Part shown: one piece after another, positions 27,727 to 36,493 of the stretch
How positions within the stretch are numbered: the stretch's first letter is position 1
Layout: each line of letters begins with the position of its first letter
From: Parafilimonas sp.
GTDB taxonomy: Bacteria > Bacteroidota > Bacteroidia > Chitinophagales > Chitinophagaceae
Reading direction: 5' to 3'
NCBI GenBank assembly: GCA_019247895.1
Contig: JAFBAF010000299.1
Location: 1 to 46,245 of the forward strand
Length of the DNA: 46,245 nucleotides
Made by a program: the position numbers and the translations under genes
Notes under the pieces: model-generated
Database searches by the model: none
The model's input: the letters and a program-made list of their open reading frames with translations, nothing else
What the model was told of the DNA's origin: nothing

Positions 27727-27954
27727 AAAGCATTTTTTAAAAAGAAGCCCCTGTTTCACTAAATAATAATAAAGATTGAATTTAGTTAAATCAGTATAAG
27801 TAAAATTACGGCAGGATTTATCGTTCTTAAAAATTAATTACTGCAATACTTTTAATGTTAGAATGTTTAAAATATTATCATTGCACGAATACAGCAGATA
27901 CATTTTGTTTACATCTACAGGAAATTAATAACTTGAAATTTAAAAATATAACCG

Positions 27955-28800
27955 ATGATACACATCGTTTTTCAGCAATCAGATGTTGATACTTTAAAAG
28001 AAGCAATTGCGTTAGATGCAGCGCTGGAAGGCGAAATCATTGAGATTAAAGATGAGCTTGCTGTTGGGCCAATTGCTGATATTTATGAAACAGAAGGCTA
28101 CCAAACAAGAAAAGATTGGTGGAAAAAAGTTTTGGAAAATTCGCCGTACACTGAGCAGTTGGATATTATTGATGATAAGCTTACTGTTCATCAATTGAAA
28201 CAAAGTCTTGAAGGAAATTTTGATGAACAAGCCTGGATATGGATGGCGCCAAATCAACATGATGTTTGCGGATATTATTGGCTCATCAATCAATTAAAAG
28301 ATTATGAAGGCCGCATCTATATTCTATCATTAAATAATTTGCCATTCATTAATGACAAAGGCAATATTTTTTATCCGCGAGATTTGTTTGAAATTCCGCC
28401 AAAGGAATTCATCAAAGCAAAAAAATTAGCAAGACCTGTAACCATTAGCGAGTTTGAATTAGATGGTGATGAATGGAAAAAATTATGCAGTGAAAATGGT
28501 ATTGTAAGAATTTTAGAAGGTGGAAAAAAAATTAATAGTAAAGACGCATCTTATTATGATGATGATATAATGGCTGCGATAACAAAAGAGCCGCAGAAAC
28601 TTCATAAAATATTCGGCACGTTATTCAGCAAAATGAAATTACATACAGGCGATGTATTTTTAGTGTGGCGCATGAAAGAATTGATCAATGATGGAAAAAT
28701 AGAATTGCAGGGCGATTGGAATAATGGATGGAAAGATATTGTGTTGAAAAAACCGGCCACAACTGAAGAAGAAAAAACTGAATTAGATATAACTGTTTAA
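27955..28800 (+). CDS. DUF1835/DUF3658 domain protein
   Basis: 281 residues without signal or membrane segments. The first about 120 residues match the DUF1835 pattern: MIHIVFQQSDVDTLKEAI, EGEIIEIKDELAVGPIADI and RKDWWKKVL. The C-terminal half (about 165-260, ISEFELDGDEWKKL ... MKLHTGDVFLVWRMKELI) looks like the DUF3658 partner domain often fused to it. Biochemical function is unknown. It is the first of three tightly packed genes; the next begins 2 bases after its stop. Confidence 0.85.
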   Translation: MIHIVFQQSDVDTLKEAIALDAALEGEIIEIKDELAVGPIADIYETEGYQTRKDWWKKVLENSPYTEQLDIIDDKLTVHQLKQSLEGNFDEQAWIWMAPNQHDVCGYYWLINQLKDYEGRIYILSLNNLPFINDKGNIFYPRDLFEIPPKEFIKAKKLARPVTISEFELDGDEWKKLCSENGIVRILEGGKKINSKDASYYDDDIMAAITKEPQKLHKIFGTLFSKMKLHTGDVFLVWRMKELINDGKIELQGDWNNGWKDIVLKKPATTEEEKTELDITV

Positions 28801-28802
28801 AC

Positions 28803-29177
28803 ATGAAACAACTTATTCAACTGGAAGAAGCGGCAATGTTTTTATTTGCTGCTTTTTTGTTTTCCAAATTATCATTTGCATGGTGGTGGTTTCCCGTGCT
28901 TATATTAACGCCTGACATTGGCATGCTGGGTTATGTTGCAGGTAATAAAGTTGGTGCAATAACTTATAATTTATTTCATCACAAAGCAATTGCATTGATT
29001 ATTTATGTCGCTGGATTGTATGTTGGAAATCAAGTGCTGCAATTGATTGGACTTATCTTGTTTGCGCATTCGAGCATGGATAGATTTTTTGGATATGGTT
29101 TGAAATATTTTTCAGGTTTTCAGCATACACATTTAGGGGAAATTGGCAAGGATGCAAAGTATGCAAAAAACGTTTGA
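28803..29177 (+). CDS. DUF4260 family small membrane protein
   Basis: 124 residues with three or four hydrophobic segments and the family hallmarks WWWFPVLILTPDIGMLGY, YNLFHHKA and HSSMDRFFGYGLKY. DUF4260 proteins (YdjM/HdeD-like in size) are uncharacterised inner-membrane proteins; the conserved Asp and His residues in these motifs might bind metal (speculation). Middle gene of the three-gene unit; 9 bases before the next start. Confidence 0.87.
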   Translation: MKQLIQLEEAAMFLFAAFLFSKLSFAWWWFPVLILTPDIGMLGYVAGNKVGAITYNLFHHKAIALIIYVAGLYVGNQVLQLIGLILFAHSSMDRFFGYGLKYFSGFQHTHLGEIGKDAKYAKNV

Positions 29178-29186
29178 TAATTTATC

Positions 29187-29648
29187 ATGTATTTAAAGCA
29201 GGAAACAGCTAAACTGAAACAAGAATTCTGGACAGCTTTTGGGCAGTATATGTCTCCCATTCTTTCTGCTGAAGGTGGACATATAAACTGGATCAATTAT
29301 AAAACAGGAGAAAAAGATATATTCTTTAGAATAAATGCGGATAACAAAATTGCTCTTATTGCTATAGAAATTACACATAAAGATGAAGCATTGCAGGAAT
29401 TATATTTTAATCAATTTGAGCAATTGAAAACCCTGCTTCAATCAACAATGGGCGAAGAATGGAAATGGATTTTGCATACGCATGATAGCAATGGCAAAAC
29501 TATCAGCCGCATTTATGCAAGTATTGAAAACGTAAATATTTTTAATAAAGAAGATTGGCCAAAACTTATTTCGTTTTTTAAACCACGCTTAATTGCACTC
29601 GATGAATTCTGGATTAATGCAAAACAAATTTTTGAAGCATTGAGGTAG
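29187..29648 (+). CDS. DUF4268 family protein
   Basis: 153 residues, soluble. It matches the DUF4268 pattern: QEFWTAFGQYMSPI, GHINWINYKTGEKDIFFRINAD, then ALIAIEITHKDEALQELYF and a C-terminal WPKLISFFKPRLIALDEFW. The domain also occurs at the C-terminus of some predicted nucleases, but here it is stand-alone and no nuclease residues are recognised. Last gene of the DUF1835-DUF4260-DUF4268 unit. Its stop is 3 bases from the stop of the convergent gene. Confidence 0.85.
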   Translation: MYLKQETAKLKQEFWTAFGQYMSPILSAEGGHINWINYKTGEKDIFFRINADNKIALIAIEITHKDEALQELYFNQFEQLKTLLQSTMGEEWKWILHTHDSNGKTISRIYASIENVNIFNKEDWPKLISFFKPRLIALDEFWINAKQIFEALR

Positions 29649-29651
29649 ACT

Positions 29652-30194
29652 TCACGGGCGGGCTGTATTTTTATAAAAAGGGTTTTGTTTTTGTGTGTTT
29701 ACAGAGTTGTACTCATATGCCGGGTAACTGCTTCTTTCAAAGCCAAAACTGCCGGAGATAGAAAAAGTATTGGCATTATTTACATACATCAATCCAATAT
29801 TTGCTGATGTATATGCGCTAAAACTATTTGCTTTATAAAAATTACCTGGTTGATTGAATTTAGAACTATTCGTATTCAAAAAAGTATTATTAAAATTGAC
29901 ATAAGCAGGCGCCGCTGTTATTGATGCAAAAGCGTATAAATTATTATTTAAAGCACGATTTAATTGCAAACTTAACGGTGCAGAAAAGTAACTTGAATGA
30001 CCGCCTTTATAAAACACAAATCCGGTAGATATACCGGCGTAAGTACCAAGGCTCCATTTGCTGATGCTGTCTTTTGAATGAGTAAAACCAAACACAGGAT
30101 GCTGCTCATAATTTATTGTACCAAAAGGTTGGTATACTTGCGCACTTAACGCCTTAGCAATAGTCATTATTAAACAAACAACAAACAAACGCAT
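29652..30194 (-). CDS. Secreted small protein, possibly outer-membrane beta-barrel-like
   Basis: 180 residues with a cleavable signal peptide (1-19, ending ALSAQ). The mature part alternates aromatic and polar residues in strand-like segments (WSLGTYAGISTGFVFYK, SYFSAPLSLQLNR, LYAFASITAAPAYVNF, SFSAYTSANIGLMYV, TFSISGSFGFERS), consistent with a small beta-barrel or a fragment of one. No terminal aromatic strand is obvious; the end is polar. No family is recognised. Divergent from parC. Confidence 0.7.
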   Translation of the reverse strand: MRLFVVCLIMTIAKALSAQVYQPFGTINYEQHPVFGFTHSKDSISKWSLGTYAGISTGFVFYKGGHSSYFSAPLSLQLNRALNNNLYAFASITAAPAYVNFNNTFLNTNSSKFNQPGNFYKANSFSAYTSANIGLMYVNNANTFSISGSFGFERSSYPAYEYNSVNTQKQNPFYKNTARP

Positions 30195-30339
30195 GCTTAA
30201 AATTTATTCAACCGAAGTTAATAACAAATGTTTGAATCATTTTTTTCTTCCTCACTAATACAAAGTGAAATTTGCAAATCGAAAATTGAAATAATATAAT
30301 TTGCCGCCTTTCATACGGCGATTCAAATGATTAATTGAA

Positions 30340-32844
30340 ATGGCTGACAATAAAAATATAACGGTGAACGAATCTGGTGTACAGGGACAGTACAAAAACT
30401 GGTTTTTAGATTATGCATCGTACGTGATCCTGGAACGCGCAGTGCCCGCTGTTGAAGATGGACTGAAACCGGTGCAGCGCCGCATTTTGCATGCAATGAA
30501 GGAAATGGATGACGGGAGATTTAATAAAGTGGCCAACATTATTGGTCAAAGCATGCAATATCATCCGCATGGTGATGCAAGTATTGGTGATGCCTTGGTG
30601 AACATGGGTCAGAAAGATTTGTTGATTGAAACGCAGGGAAATTGGGGTGATGTTAGAACAGGCGATGATGCGGCGGCGCCAAGATATATTGAAGCCCGTT
30701 TAAGCAAGTTTGCATTGGAAGTTGCATTCAATGCAAAAACAACGGAATGGCAATTAAGTTATGACGGCAGAAAGCAAGAGCCGGTTACATTACCGATGAA
30801 GTTTCCTTTATTATTAGTACAGGGCGCAGACGGCATTGCGGTTGGTCTGTCAACAAAAATTCTTCCGCATAATTTTATTGAGATATGTGAAGCAAGTATA
30901 AAATATTTGCGTGGTAAACGTTTTGAATTACTGCCCGATTTTCAAACTGGCGGCTTAATGGATCCAACCAATTACAGCGAAGGAAAACGTGGCGGCAAAA
31001 TTCGTGTCCGCGCTGCTATTGAAGAACGCGATAAGAAAACACTTATAATAAAAAACATTCCTTACGGCATCACTACTTCTTCGCTGATGGATTCGATCGT
31101 AAAAGCAAACGACCAGGGAAAGATTAAAATAAAAAAAGTAACAGATGCAACCGCTAAGAATGTTGAGATCATTATCGAACTTGCTGCGGGTATTTCACCT
31201 GATATAACGATTGATGCGCTTTATGCTTTTACAGATTGCGAATTAAGCATTTCACAAAATGCATGTGTAATTGTTGACCAGAAACCAAAATTTCTCGGCG
31301 TCCAGGAACTGCTTAAATTATCCGTTGATAAAACAAAAGCTTTATTGCAGCGCGAACTTGAAATAAAGCTTTCAGAGCTTGAAGAAAAATGGCACTATAC
31401 TTCACTGGAAAAAATATTCTTTGAAGAAAAAATTTATAAAGAGCTTGAAAAAAAACATGCAACATGGGATAAGGTGATCGAAGCTATTGACAAAGCGTTT
31501 GATCCTTTCAAGAAAAAATTAAAACGCGCAGTTACAAGAGAAGATATTTTAAAGCTTACGGAAAAACCGGTTCGCAGAATTTATAAACTGGATATTGATG
31601 AACTGAATGAACAGATAAAAGGTATTGAAGCAGACATCAAGCAGGTAAAACATGATCTAAATAATCTTATTGATTTTGCCGTTGCTTATTTTGAAAACCT
31701 GTTGAAGAAATATGGCAAAGGCAGAGAACGCAAAACAGAAATAAAACTGTTTGATACAATTCAGGCAAAACAAGTAGCGATTGCCAACACGAAATTGTAC
31801 ATCAACCGCGAAGAAGGTTTTATTGGAACAGGTTTAAAGAAAGATGAATTTTTAGTTGAATGTTCTGAGTTTGATGACATCATTGCTTTTACTAAACGTG
31901 GCATTATGAAAGTGATAAAAGTTGCAGATAAAACTTTTATTGGTAAAGATATTTTGCATGCTGCCGTTTTCTTAAAAAGCGATGATCGCACAACATACAA
32001 TATGATTTACACTGATGGTGCATCTAGTGTTAGTTATGCGAAGCGTTTTAATGTTACCGGCGTAACCCGTGATAAAGAATATGACCTTACAAAAGGCAGC
32101 GATAAAAGCAAGGTGCAATATTTATCGGTAAATCCAAATGGTGAAGCAGAAGTAGTGAAAATTACATTAAGTCCAAATTGTTCAGCACGTATAAAAGAAT
32201 TTGATTTTTATTTTGAAACACTTGACATCAAAGGCCGTGGCAGCATGGGCAACCAGGTTACAAAATATCCTGTGCGAACGGTGAAGTTTAAAGAAAAAGG
32301 AACAGCAACTTTAGCCGGGCGTAAGCTTTGGTTTGATAATGTGTATGGAAGATTGAATGGTGACGAAAAAGGAATTTTATTAGGCAGTTTTGAGGCTGAA
32401 GATAAAATTCTTGTTATGTATAAAGATGGAAGCTATGAATTAACCGATCTTGAATTAATACAACGCTTTGATGCGGAAAAAATAGCGTTGATTGAAAAGT
32501 TTGATCCTGAAAAAATTATTACTGCAGTGTATGCTGACACTGATAAAAAACAATTTTATGTAAAGCGGTTTAAGATTGAGACAACAAGTTTGCACAATAA
32601 ATTTTTCTTTATTAAAGAAGATAAAAATATTGAACTGGAAACTATAACAACTGTTGATGATCCTGTTTTATATTTTGAAAAAGGCCGGGGCGCACAGGTG
32701 CAAAAAATAAAATATAAAATTGGAAAAAATATAGAAGTTACCGGCTGGAAATCTGTAGGAACGCGGTTTGAAGATTACAGCAAATCTGTAAAAATGCATT
32801 GGGTAGAAACGGGAGATAATAAACAGCAAAGTTTGTTTGAGTAA
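30340..32844 (+). CDS. parC: DNA topoisomerase IV subunit A (type IIA, GyrA/ParC family)
   Basis: 834 residues. The breakage-reunion domain shows DGLKPVQRRILHAM (40-53), the quinolone-resistance region YHPHGDASIGDALVNMG (74-90) and the catalytic tyrosine in AAPRYIEARLS (Tyr116). PLLLVQGADGIAVGLST follows. A long coiled-coil tower region (about 330-460) and a C-terminal six-bladed-like DNA-wrapping domain complete it. At the position of E. coli GyrA Ser83/ParC Ser80 there is Ala80; the acidic position is Asp84. It acts with the parE product 5.2 kb upstream; the two genes are separated by five others. The CE2 esterase gene follows after 28 bases. Confidence 0.92.
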   Translation: MADNKNITVNESGVQGQYKNWFLDYASYVILERAVPAVEDGLKPVQRRILHAMKEMDDGRFNKVANIIGQSMQYHPHGDASIGDALVNMGQKDLLIETQGNWGDVRTGDDAAAPRYIEARLSKFALEVAFNAKTTEWQLSYDGRKQEPVTLPMKFPLLLVQGADGIAVGLSTKILPHNFIEICEASIKYLRGKRFELLPDFQTGGLMDPTNYSEGKRGGKIRVRAAIEERDKKTLIIKNIPYGITTSSLMDSIVKANDQGKIKIKKVTDATAKNVEIIIELAAGISPDITIDALYAFTDCELSISQNACVIVDQKPKFLGVQELLKLSVDKTKALLQRELEIKLSELEEKWHYTSLEKIFFEEKIYKELEKKHATWDKVIEAIDKAFDPFKKKLKRAVTREDILKLTEKPVRRIYKLDIDELNEQIKGIEADIKQVKHDLNNLIDFAVAYFENLLKKYGKGRERKTEIKLFDTIQAKQVAIANTKLYINREEGFIGTGLKKDEFLVECSEFDDIIAFTKRGIMKVIKVADKTFIGKDILHAAVFLKSDDRTTYNMIYTDGASSVSYAKRFNVTGVTRDKEYDLTKGSDKSKVQYLSVNPNGEAEVVKITLSPNCSARIKEFDFYFETLDIKGRGSMGNQVTKYPVRTVKFKEKGTATLAGRKLWFDNVYGRLNGDEKGILLGSFEAEDKILVMYKDGSYELTDLELIQRFDAEKIALIEKFDPEKIITAVYADTDKKQFYVKRFKIETTSLHNKFFFIKEDKNIELETITTVDDPVLYFEKGRGAQVQKIKYKIGKNIEVTGWKSVGTRFEDYSKSVKMHWVETGDNKQQSLFE

Positions 32845-32872
32845 TTCGGGGAAGTTATTAAGTTTGAAGTAT

Positions 32873-33979
32873 ATGGTTAAACGATCTTATTTTTTATCAC
32901 TCGTTTGCTCCATTTTGTTTAGCTATTGTTGTTCTGCAAACCATACGAACAGAAAAGATACCTTATATGCTGCCGAATTAAAGCCTTACGGAAGATTTGA
33001 ATTAACTAAACAGAAAGATCTCGAACTGATAACATCTGCTGTGCATTTTGGTTTTAGTTATAGCGGCACATCATGTACGATTTATGCCTATATTAATGAT
33101 GCAAATGGTCATAATTACTTGCAATATGAATTAGACGGCCAGTATCAAAAACGAATTAAAGTAGATGGGGGTTTTGTTCAACCAATCACATTAAACGCAA
33201 GCAAAAACGGGCAACACACGATTGAAATTTATAAGGCAACGGAAGCTACAACAGGGCCGATTTTTATTCAAAAAATAGCAGGGAAAAATATTCATGCAAT
33301 AAAACCTTCTGATGCGCCTTTAATTGAATTTATCGGCAACAGCATTACTTGCGGAGCGCTATCAGATACTTCTGAAGTTAAATGCGGACAAGGTGTTTAC
33401 CTGGATCAGCACAATGCATACTATGCTTATGGGCCAAGAGTGACAAGAGCTCTGCATACAAATTTTATTTTAAGCAGTGTGAGTGGCATTGGCATTTACC
33501 GAACATGGAATATGGATAATCCAGGCATGCCGCAGGTTTATGAAAAGGCAAGATTAACTACAGATGATACAACGCTTTGGAATTTTAAAATGTATTCACC
33601 AAAAATTGTAAGCATTGCTTTGGGTACAAACGATATGAGCCATGGGGACGGTGTGCATGCTCGGCAGCCGTTTGACAGTGCTGTGTTTATAAAAGATTAT
33701 ATTTCATTTGTTCAATTGGTGAAATCAAAATACCCAAAAGCAACTATTGTATTGTTAAGCAGCCCGATGATCAATGGTGATGAAAGAATACTCTTACAAA
33801 GCTGTTTGGCTGCCGTTAAGCAAAATATCGATGCATTATATCCATTATCTAAACCGGTTGCTTTATTCTTTTTCCAGCCAATGAATCCTCACGGCTGCAG
33901 TTATCATCCAAGTGTGGAAGATCATGCAGTACTCGCACAAGAACTCATTCCATTTTTCAAAGGGCTGCTGAATCAATAA
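32873..33979 (+). CDS. CE2-type SGNH/GDSL carbohydrate esterase
   Basis: 368 residues from ATG 32873; the frame extends back to a TTG at 32837 overlapping parC, but the ATG gives a proper export signal (LVCSILFSYCCSA, possibly a lipoprotein). An N-terminal beta-sandwich (about 30-140) precedes the SGNH domain, as in carbohydrate esterase family 2. Block I is EFIGNSITCG with Ser157, the GxND block is LGTNDMSHG, and the catalytic His block is SYHPSVEDH. CE2 enzymes remove acetyl groups from xylan, glucomannan or related glycans. It sits 28 bases after parC and may share its transcript by position only. Confidence 0.86.
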   Translation: MVKRSYFLSLVCSILFSYCCSANHTNRKDTLYAAELKPYGRFELTKQKDLELITSAVHFGFSYSGTSCTIYAYINDANGHNYLQYELDGQYQKRIKVDGGFVQPITLNASKNGQHTIEIYKATEATTGPIFIQKIAGKNIHAIKPSDAPLIEFIGNSITCGALSDTSEVKCGQGVYLDQHNAYYAYGPRVTRALHTNFILSSVSGIGIYRTWNMDNPGMPQVYEKARLTTDDTTLWNFKMYSPKIVSIALGTNDMSHGDGVHARQPFDSAVFIKDYISFVQLVKSKYPKATIVLLSSPMINGDERILLQSCLAAVKQNIDALYPLSKPVALFFFQPMNPHGCSYHPSVEDHAVLAQELIPFFKGLLNQ

Positions 33980-34050
33980 TTGCTTTATTGCTTCGGTCTG
34001 GTTATTCAAAATTTAAAGGAATTATAAAATTTGAATCAGTTCAGATAAAA

Positions 34051-34070
34051 AATTGTTCGTACGAAATATT
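34051..34070. promoter_or_regulatory. Candidate BlaI-type operator within the blaI promoter
   Basis: A perfect 10-bp palindrome TTCGTACGAA (34056-34065) has additional symmetric AAT...ATT flanks; 16 of 20 positions are symmetric. It lies between TTG at 34053 and TATCTTCA at 34074, that is, in the spacer of a plausible promoter, 20 bases before the ATG at 34086. The repressor gene downstream belongs to a family that binds such dyads. Confidence 0.5.
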
Positions 34071-34085
34071 TCCTATCTTCATGTT

Positions 34086-34490
34086 ATGAAAGAAAATAAA
34101 ATTTCATCCGCTGATAAAATTGAACCTACCAAATCCGAATTGGAAATTTTGCAGGTGCTTTGGAAATATGGCCCGTCAAATGTTCGGTTGGTTAATAATA
34201 AACTTAACGAAAGCACAAGAAAGGTTCAATACACGTCCACATTAAAGCTGATGCAGATAATGCATGCAAAAGGAATGTTGAAGCGAGACGATACCAGCAT
34301 GACACATATTTATTCTCCGATTGAACCGGAGAATAAAACAAAAAACTATTTGCTTGAGCGTTTTATTAATTCGATGTATAATGGTTCTGCAAGCAGCCTT
34401 GTTATGCAATTACTGGGCAGTAAAAAAACTTCAAAAAAAGAATTGAAACTGATTAAAGAATTACTAAAAGACATAGGTAACGATTTATAA
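34086..34490 (+). CDS. BlaI/MecI/CopY-family transcriptional repressor
   Basis: 134 residues from ATG 34086; the frame starts upstream at a TTG (34053) that overlaps the palindrome and is unlikely. The winged-helix domain is clear: PTKSELEILQVLWKYGPSNVR, VQYTSTLKLMQIMHAKGML and RDDTSMTHIYSP, in the standard BlaI order, with a C-terminal dimerisation segment. Members repress their own operon until cleaved by the partner BlaR1/M56 protease. That partner follows 17 bases downstream. No beta-lactamase or copper gene is adjacent, so the controlled target is unknown. Confidence 0.92.
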   Translation: MKENKISSADKIEPTKSELEILQVLWKYGPSNVRLVNNKLNESTRKVQYTSTLKLMQIMHAKGMLKRDDTSMTHIYSPIEPENKTKNYLLERFINSMYNGSASSLVMQLLGSKKTSKKELKLIKELLKDIGNDL

Positions 34491-34507
34491 ACTTTTATAA
34501 TAACTGT

Positions 34508-36400
34508 ATGCCGGATCGTTTTATAAATTATCTATTTACCAATAACACAGTGCAAGTATTGTTTTGGACCCTGATGCATTCGTTATGGCAGGGAATTGTG
34601 TTTGCATTTTTTAGTGCTATCATATTAATGTCAACAAAAAGAGCCGCCACTGCATTACGGTATAAGTTGCTAAGCAGTATGCTGTTCTTGTTTATTCTTA
34701 CAAGCGCGGTTACATTTTGTTACGAAGTATATTTAATCAAGTATAATGATACAGCATCTTTCAATAAACCTGTTATTACTTTACCAATTGTTGCCGCTTC
34801 AATAAACACTCAGTCAGTAAGCATTATTGAAAGAATGATCTCGTTTTTGCAAGTTTATGAAAATTTAATAGTGCTGGTATGGTTTACAGTTATTGTAATT
34901 AAATGCCTTGGAATGTTTAAGGGTTTACGTGATGTGTATATTTTAAAACGTCGCCGGGTTTTTAGTGCAGGAAAGTATTGGAATGATCGTTTGCAAATAC
35001 TGGCAGAAAGTTCAGGTATAAAAAAACAAATACGGCTACTAAGATCAACGATTGTAAAAGTGCCAATGGTTGCCGGGTATTTTAAGCCGGTGATTTTATT
35101 TCCCGCAGCTGCGCTCACCGCACTTGCGCCGGAAGAAATTGAGGCTATCTTATTACACGAACTGGCACACATCCGCCGTAAAGATTATCTTATAAATATT
35201 TTTCAGCGGATTGCCGAAATCATATTCTTTTTTAACCCAGCCGTGTCGTGGATATCATCTTTGATGAAAGAAGAAAGAGAAAACTGCTGCGATGATATGG
35301 CCGTTAAACAAACAAAAAATAAAAAGATTTTTATACATGCATTAGTTTCTTTCCAGGAATACAATACTTCTGATTATGCAACTTCATTTTCAGGCGGAAG
35401 AAAGTTTTTACTTAACAGAGTAAAAAGAATTATTACCAATAAAAATAAAACAATAAGCACTATGGAAAAGACTCTTTTAGCAGCAGGAATAATTATTACC
35501 ATATTTGCAGCTTTTGCATTTTCTCATCATAGATTATCTTCTTTTAAGAATATTCCGGTAAAGCAACCAATAGCTATTGCAGCAAACAAAAAAGATACGA
35601 TACCTCAAACGACGGATAAAAAGAATGAATCTATATATACAATCAATACTACGCTGCATGGAAAGCAATACAAACTTGTTGAAGTAAATGGGAAAGTAGC
35701 GGAACTATATATTGATAATGTGAGAATACCTGATAACAACATCCCGGAGTATAGCGATATTATCAGCGAACTGAATAAAAACTTTGAAACAGCAAAAGAA
35801 CAAACTGAATCTGTAAAGGCAGAAAAAGAAGCATTGGAAGTACAGCAGGCATTAATATCAGTAAATAAGTTAGCTATTGATTCAGTGTCTAAAGTGAATA
35901 TTGAAAATATGCAGGCAGAAGCTAAAAAAATGCAGCGAGAGATGACGGGGATTAAGCTAAGCAATGATTCTGATACAGTACAAATTAAATTAGAAGCATT
36001 AAAAGGTGAAACAGAATTGATACAGCAAAAGGTTTTAGCGATGAGTGCCAGCCAGGATAAAATTTCAAAAACACAACTCAAGGCTTTAGAAGCCATAAAA
36101 GCGCAGGCTCAAAATAAATTAATAAAGCAGGTGCAAGCTGAAAAGTTAGCTGCGCTGCAAAATGCGGATAACACATCAAAAATTCAGGAGAAGCTGGCAG
36201 AAATAAAAGCAGAACAGGAAGTGATAGAAGTTCAAAATGAAAAGCAATCGAAAGAAATAAAAGAGAAAACTGAAAAAATCATAAACGAAGAATTGAAACA
36301 ACAAATTCAAGAGCTAAAGCAACAAAACAAAGAACTTGACCTGCAGCTGCATCAAAAGGATTCTCTTCAAATTACACCTGCTTTACCACGGGGCGCATAA
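34508..36400 (+). CDS. BlaR1-like M56 metallopeptidase with C-terminal coiled-coil sensor region
   Basis: 630 residues. Three or four N-terminal membrane segments (to about residue 130) lead to the M56 zinc site LLHELAHIRRKDYL (His217, Glu218, His221) and REN-CCDD (third ligand near Glu258). A further membrane segment at about 322-342 follows. In classical BlaR1 the C-terminus is a penicillin-binding domain; here residues 375-630 are instead a short beta segment and a long Lys/Glu/Gln-rich coiled coil, with no SxxK/SxN/KTG transpeptidase motifs. It should cleave the BlaI-like repressor on an unknown signal. The reading frame is intact. Confidence 0.88.
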   Translation: MPDRFINYLFTNNTVQVLFWTLMHSLWQGIVFAFFSAIILMSTKRAATALRYKLLSSMLFLFILTSAVTFCYEVYLIKYNDTASFNKPVITLPIVAASINTQSVSIIERMISFLQVYENLIVLVWFTVIVIKCLGMFKGLRDVYILKRRRVFSAGKYWNDRLQILAESSGIKKQIRLLRSTIVKVPMVAGYFKPVILFPAAALTALAPEEIEAILLHELAHIRRKDYLINIFQRIAEIIFFFNPAVSWISSLMKEERENCCDDMAVKQTKNKKIFIHALVSFQEYNTSDYATSFSGGRKFLLNRVKRIITNKNKTISTMEKTLLAAGIIITIFAAFAFSHHRLSSFKNIPVKQPIAIAANKKDTIPQTTDKKNESIYTINTTLHGKQYKLVEVNGKVAELYIDNVRIPDNNIPEYSDIISELNKNFETAKEQTESVKAEKEALEVQQALISVNKLAIDSVSKVNIENMQAEAKKMQREMTGIKLSNDSDTVQIKLEALKGETELIQQKVLAMSASQDKISKTQLKALEAIKAQAQNKLIKQVQAEKLAALQNADNTSKIQEKLAEIKAEQEVIEVQNEKQSKEIKEKTEKIINEELKQQIQELKQQNKELDLQLHQKDSLQITPALPRGA

Positions 36401-36493
36401 ACCACGCTTTAAAATACAATGCTGCTTGCGGTACTAATCATATTTGTTTAAAGCAGATAATTTATAGCCGCATTACTTTACTCTCATTTATTT

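Noticed and set aside
29187-29648. DUF4268 protein as part of a defence or restriction system
   Set aside because: The domain is stand-alone here, lacks visible nuclease residues, and no methyltransferase, helicase or other defence gene is adjacent.
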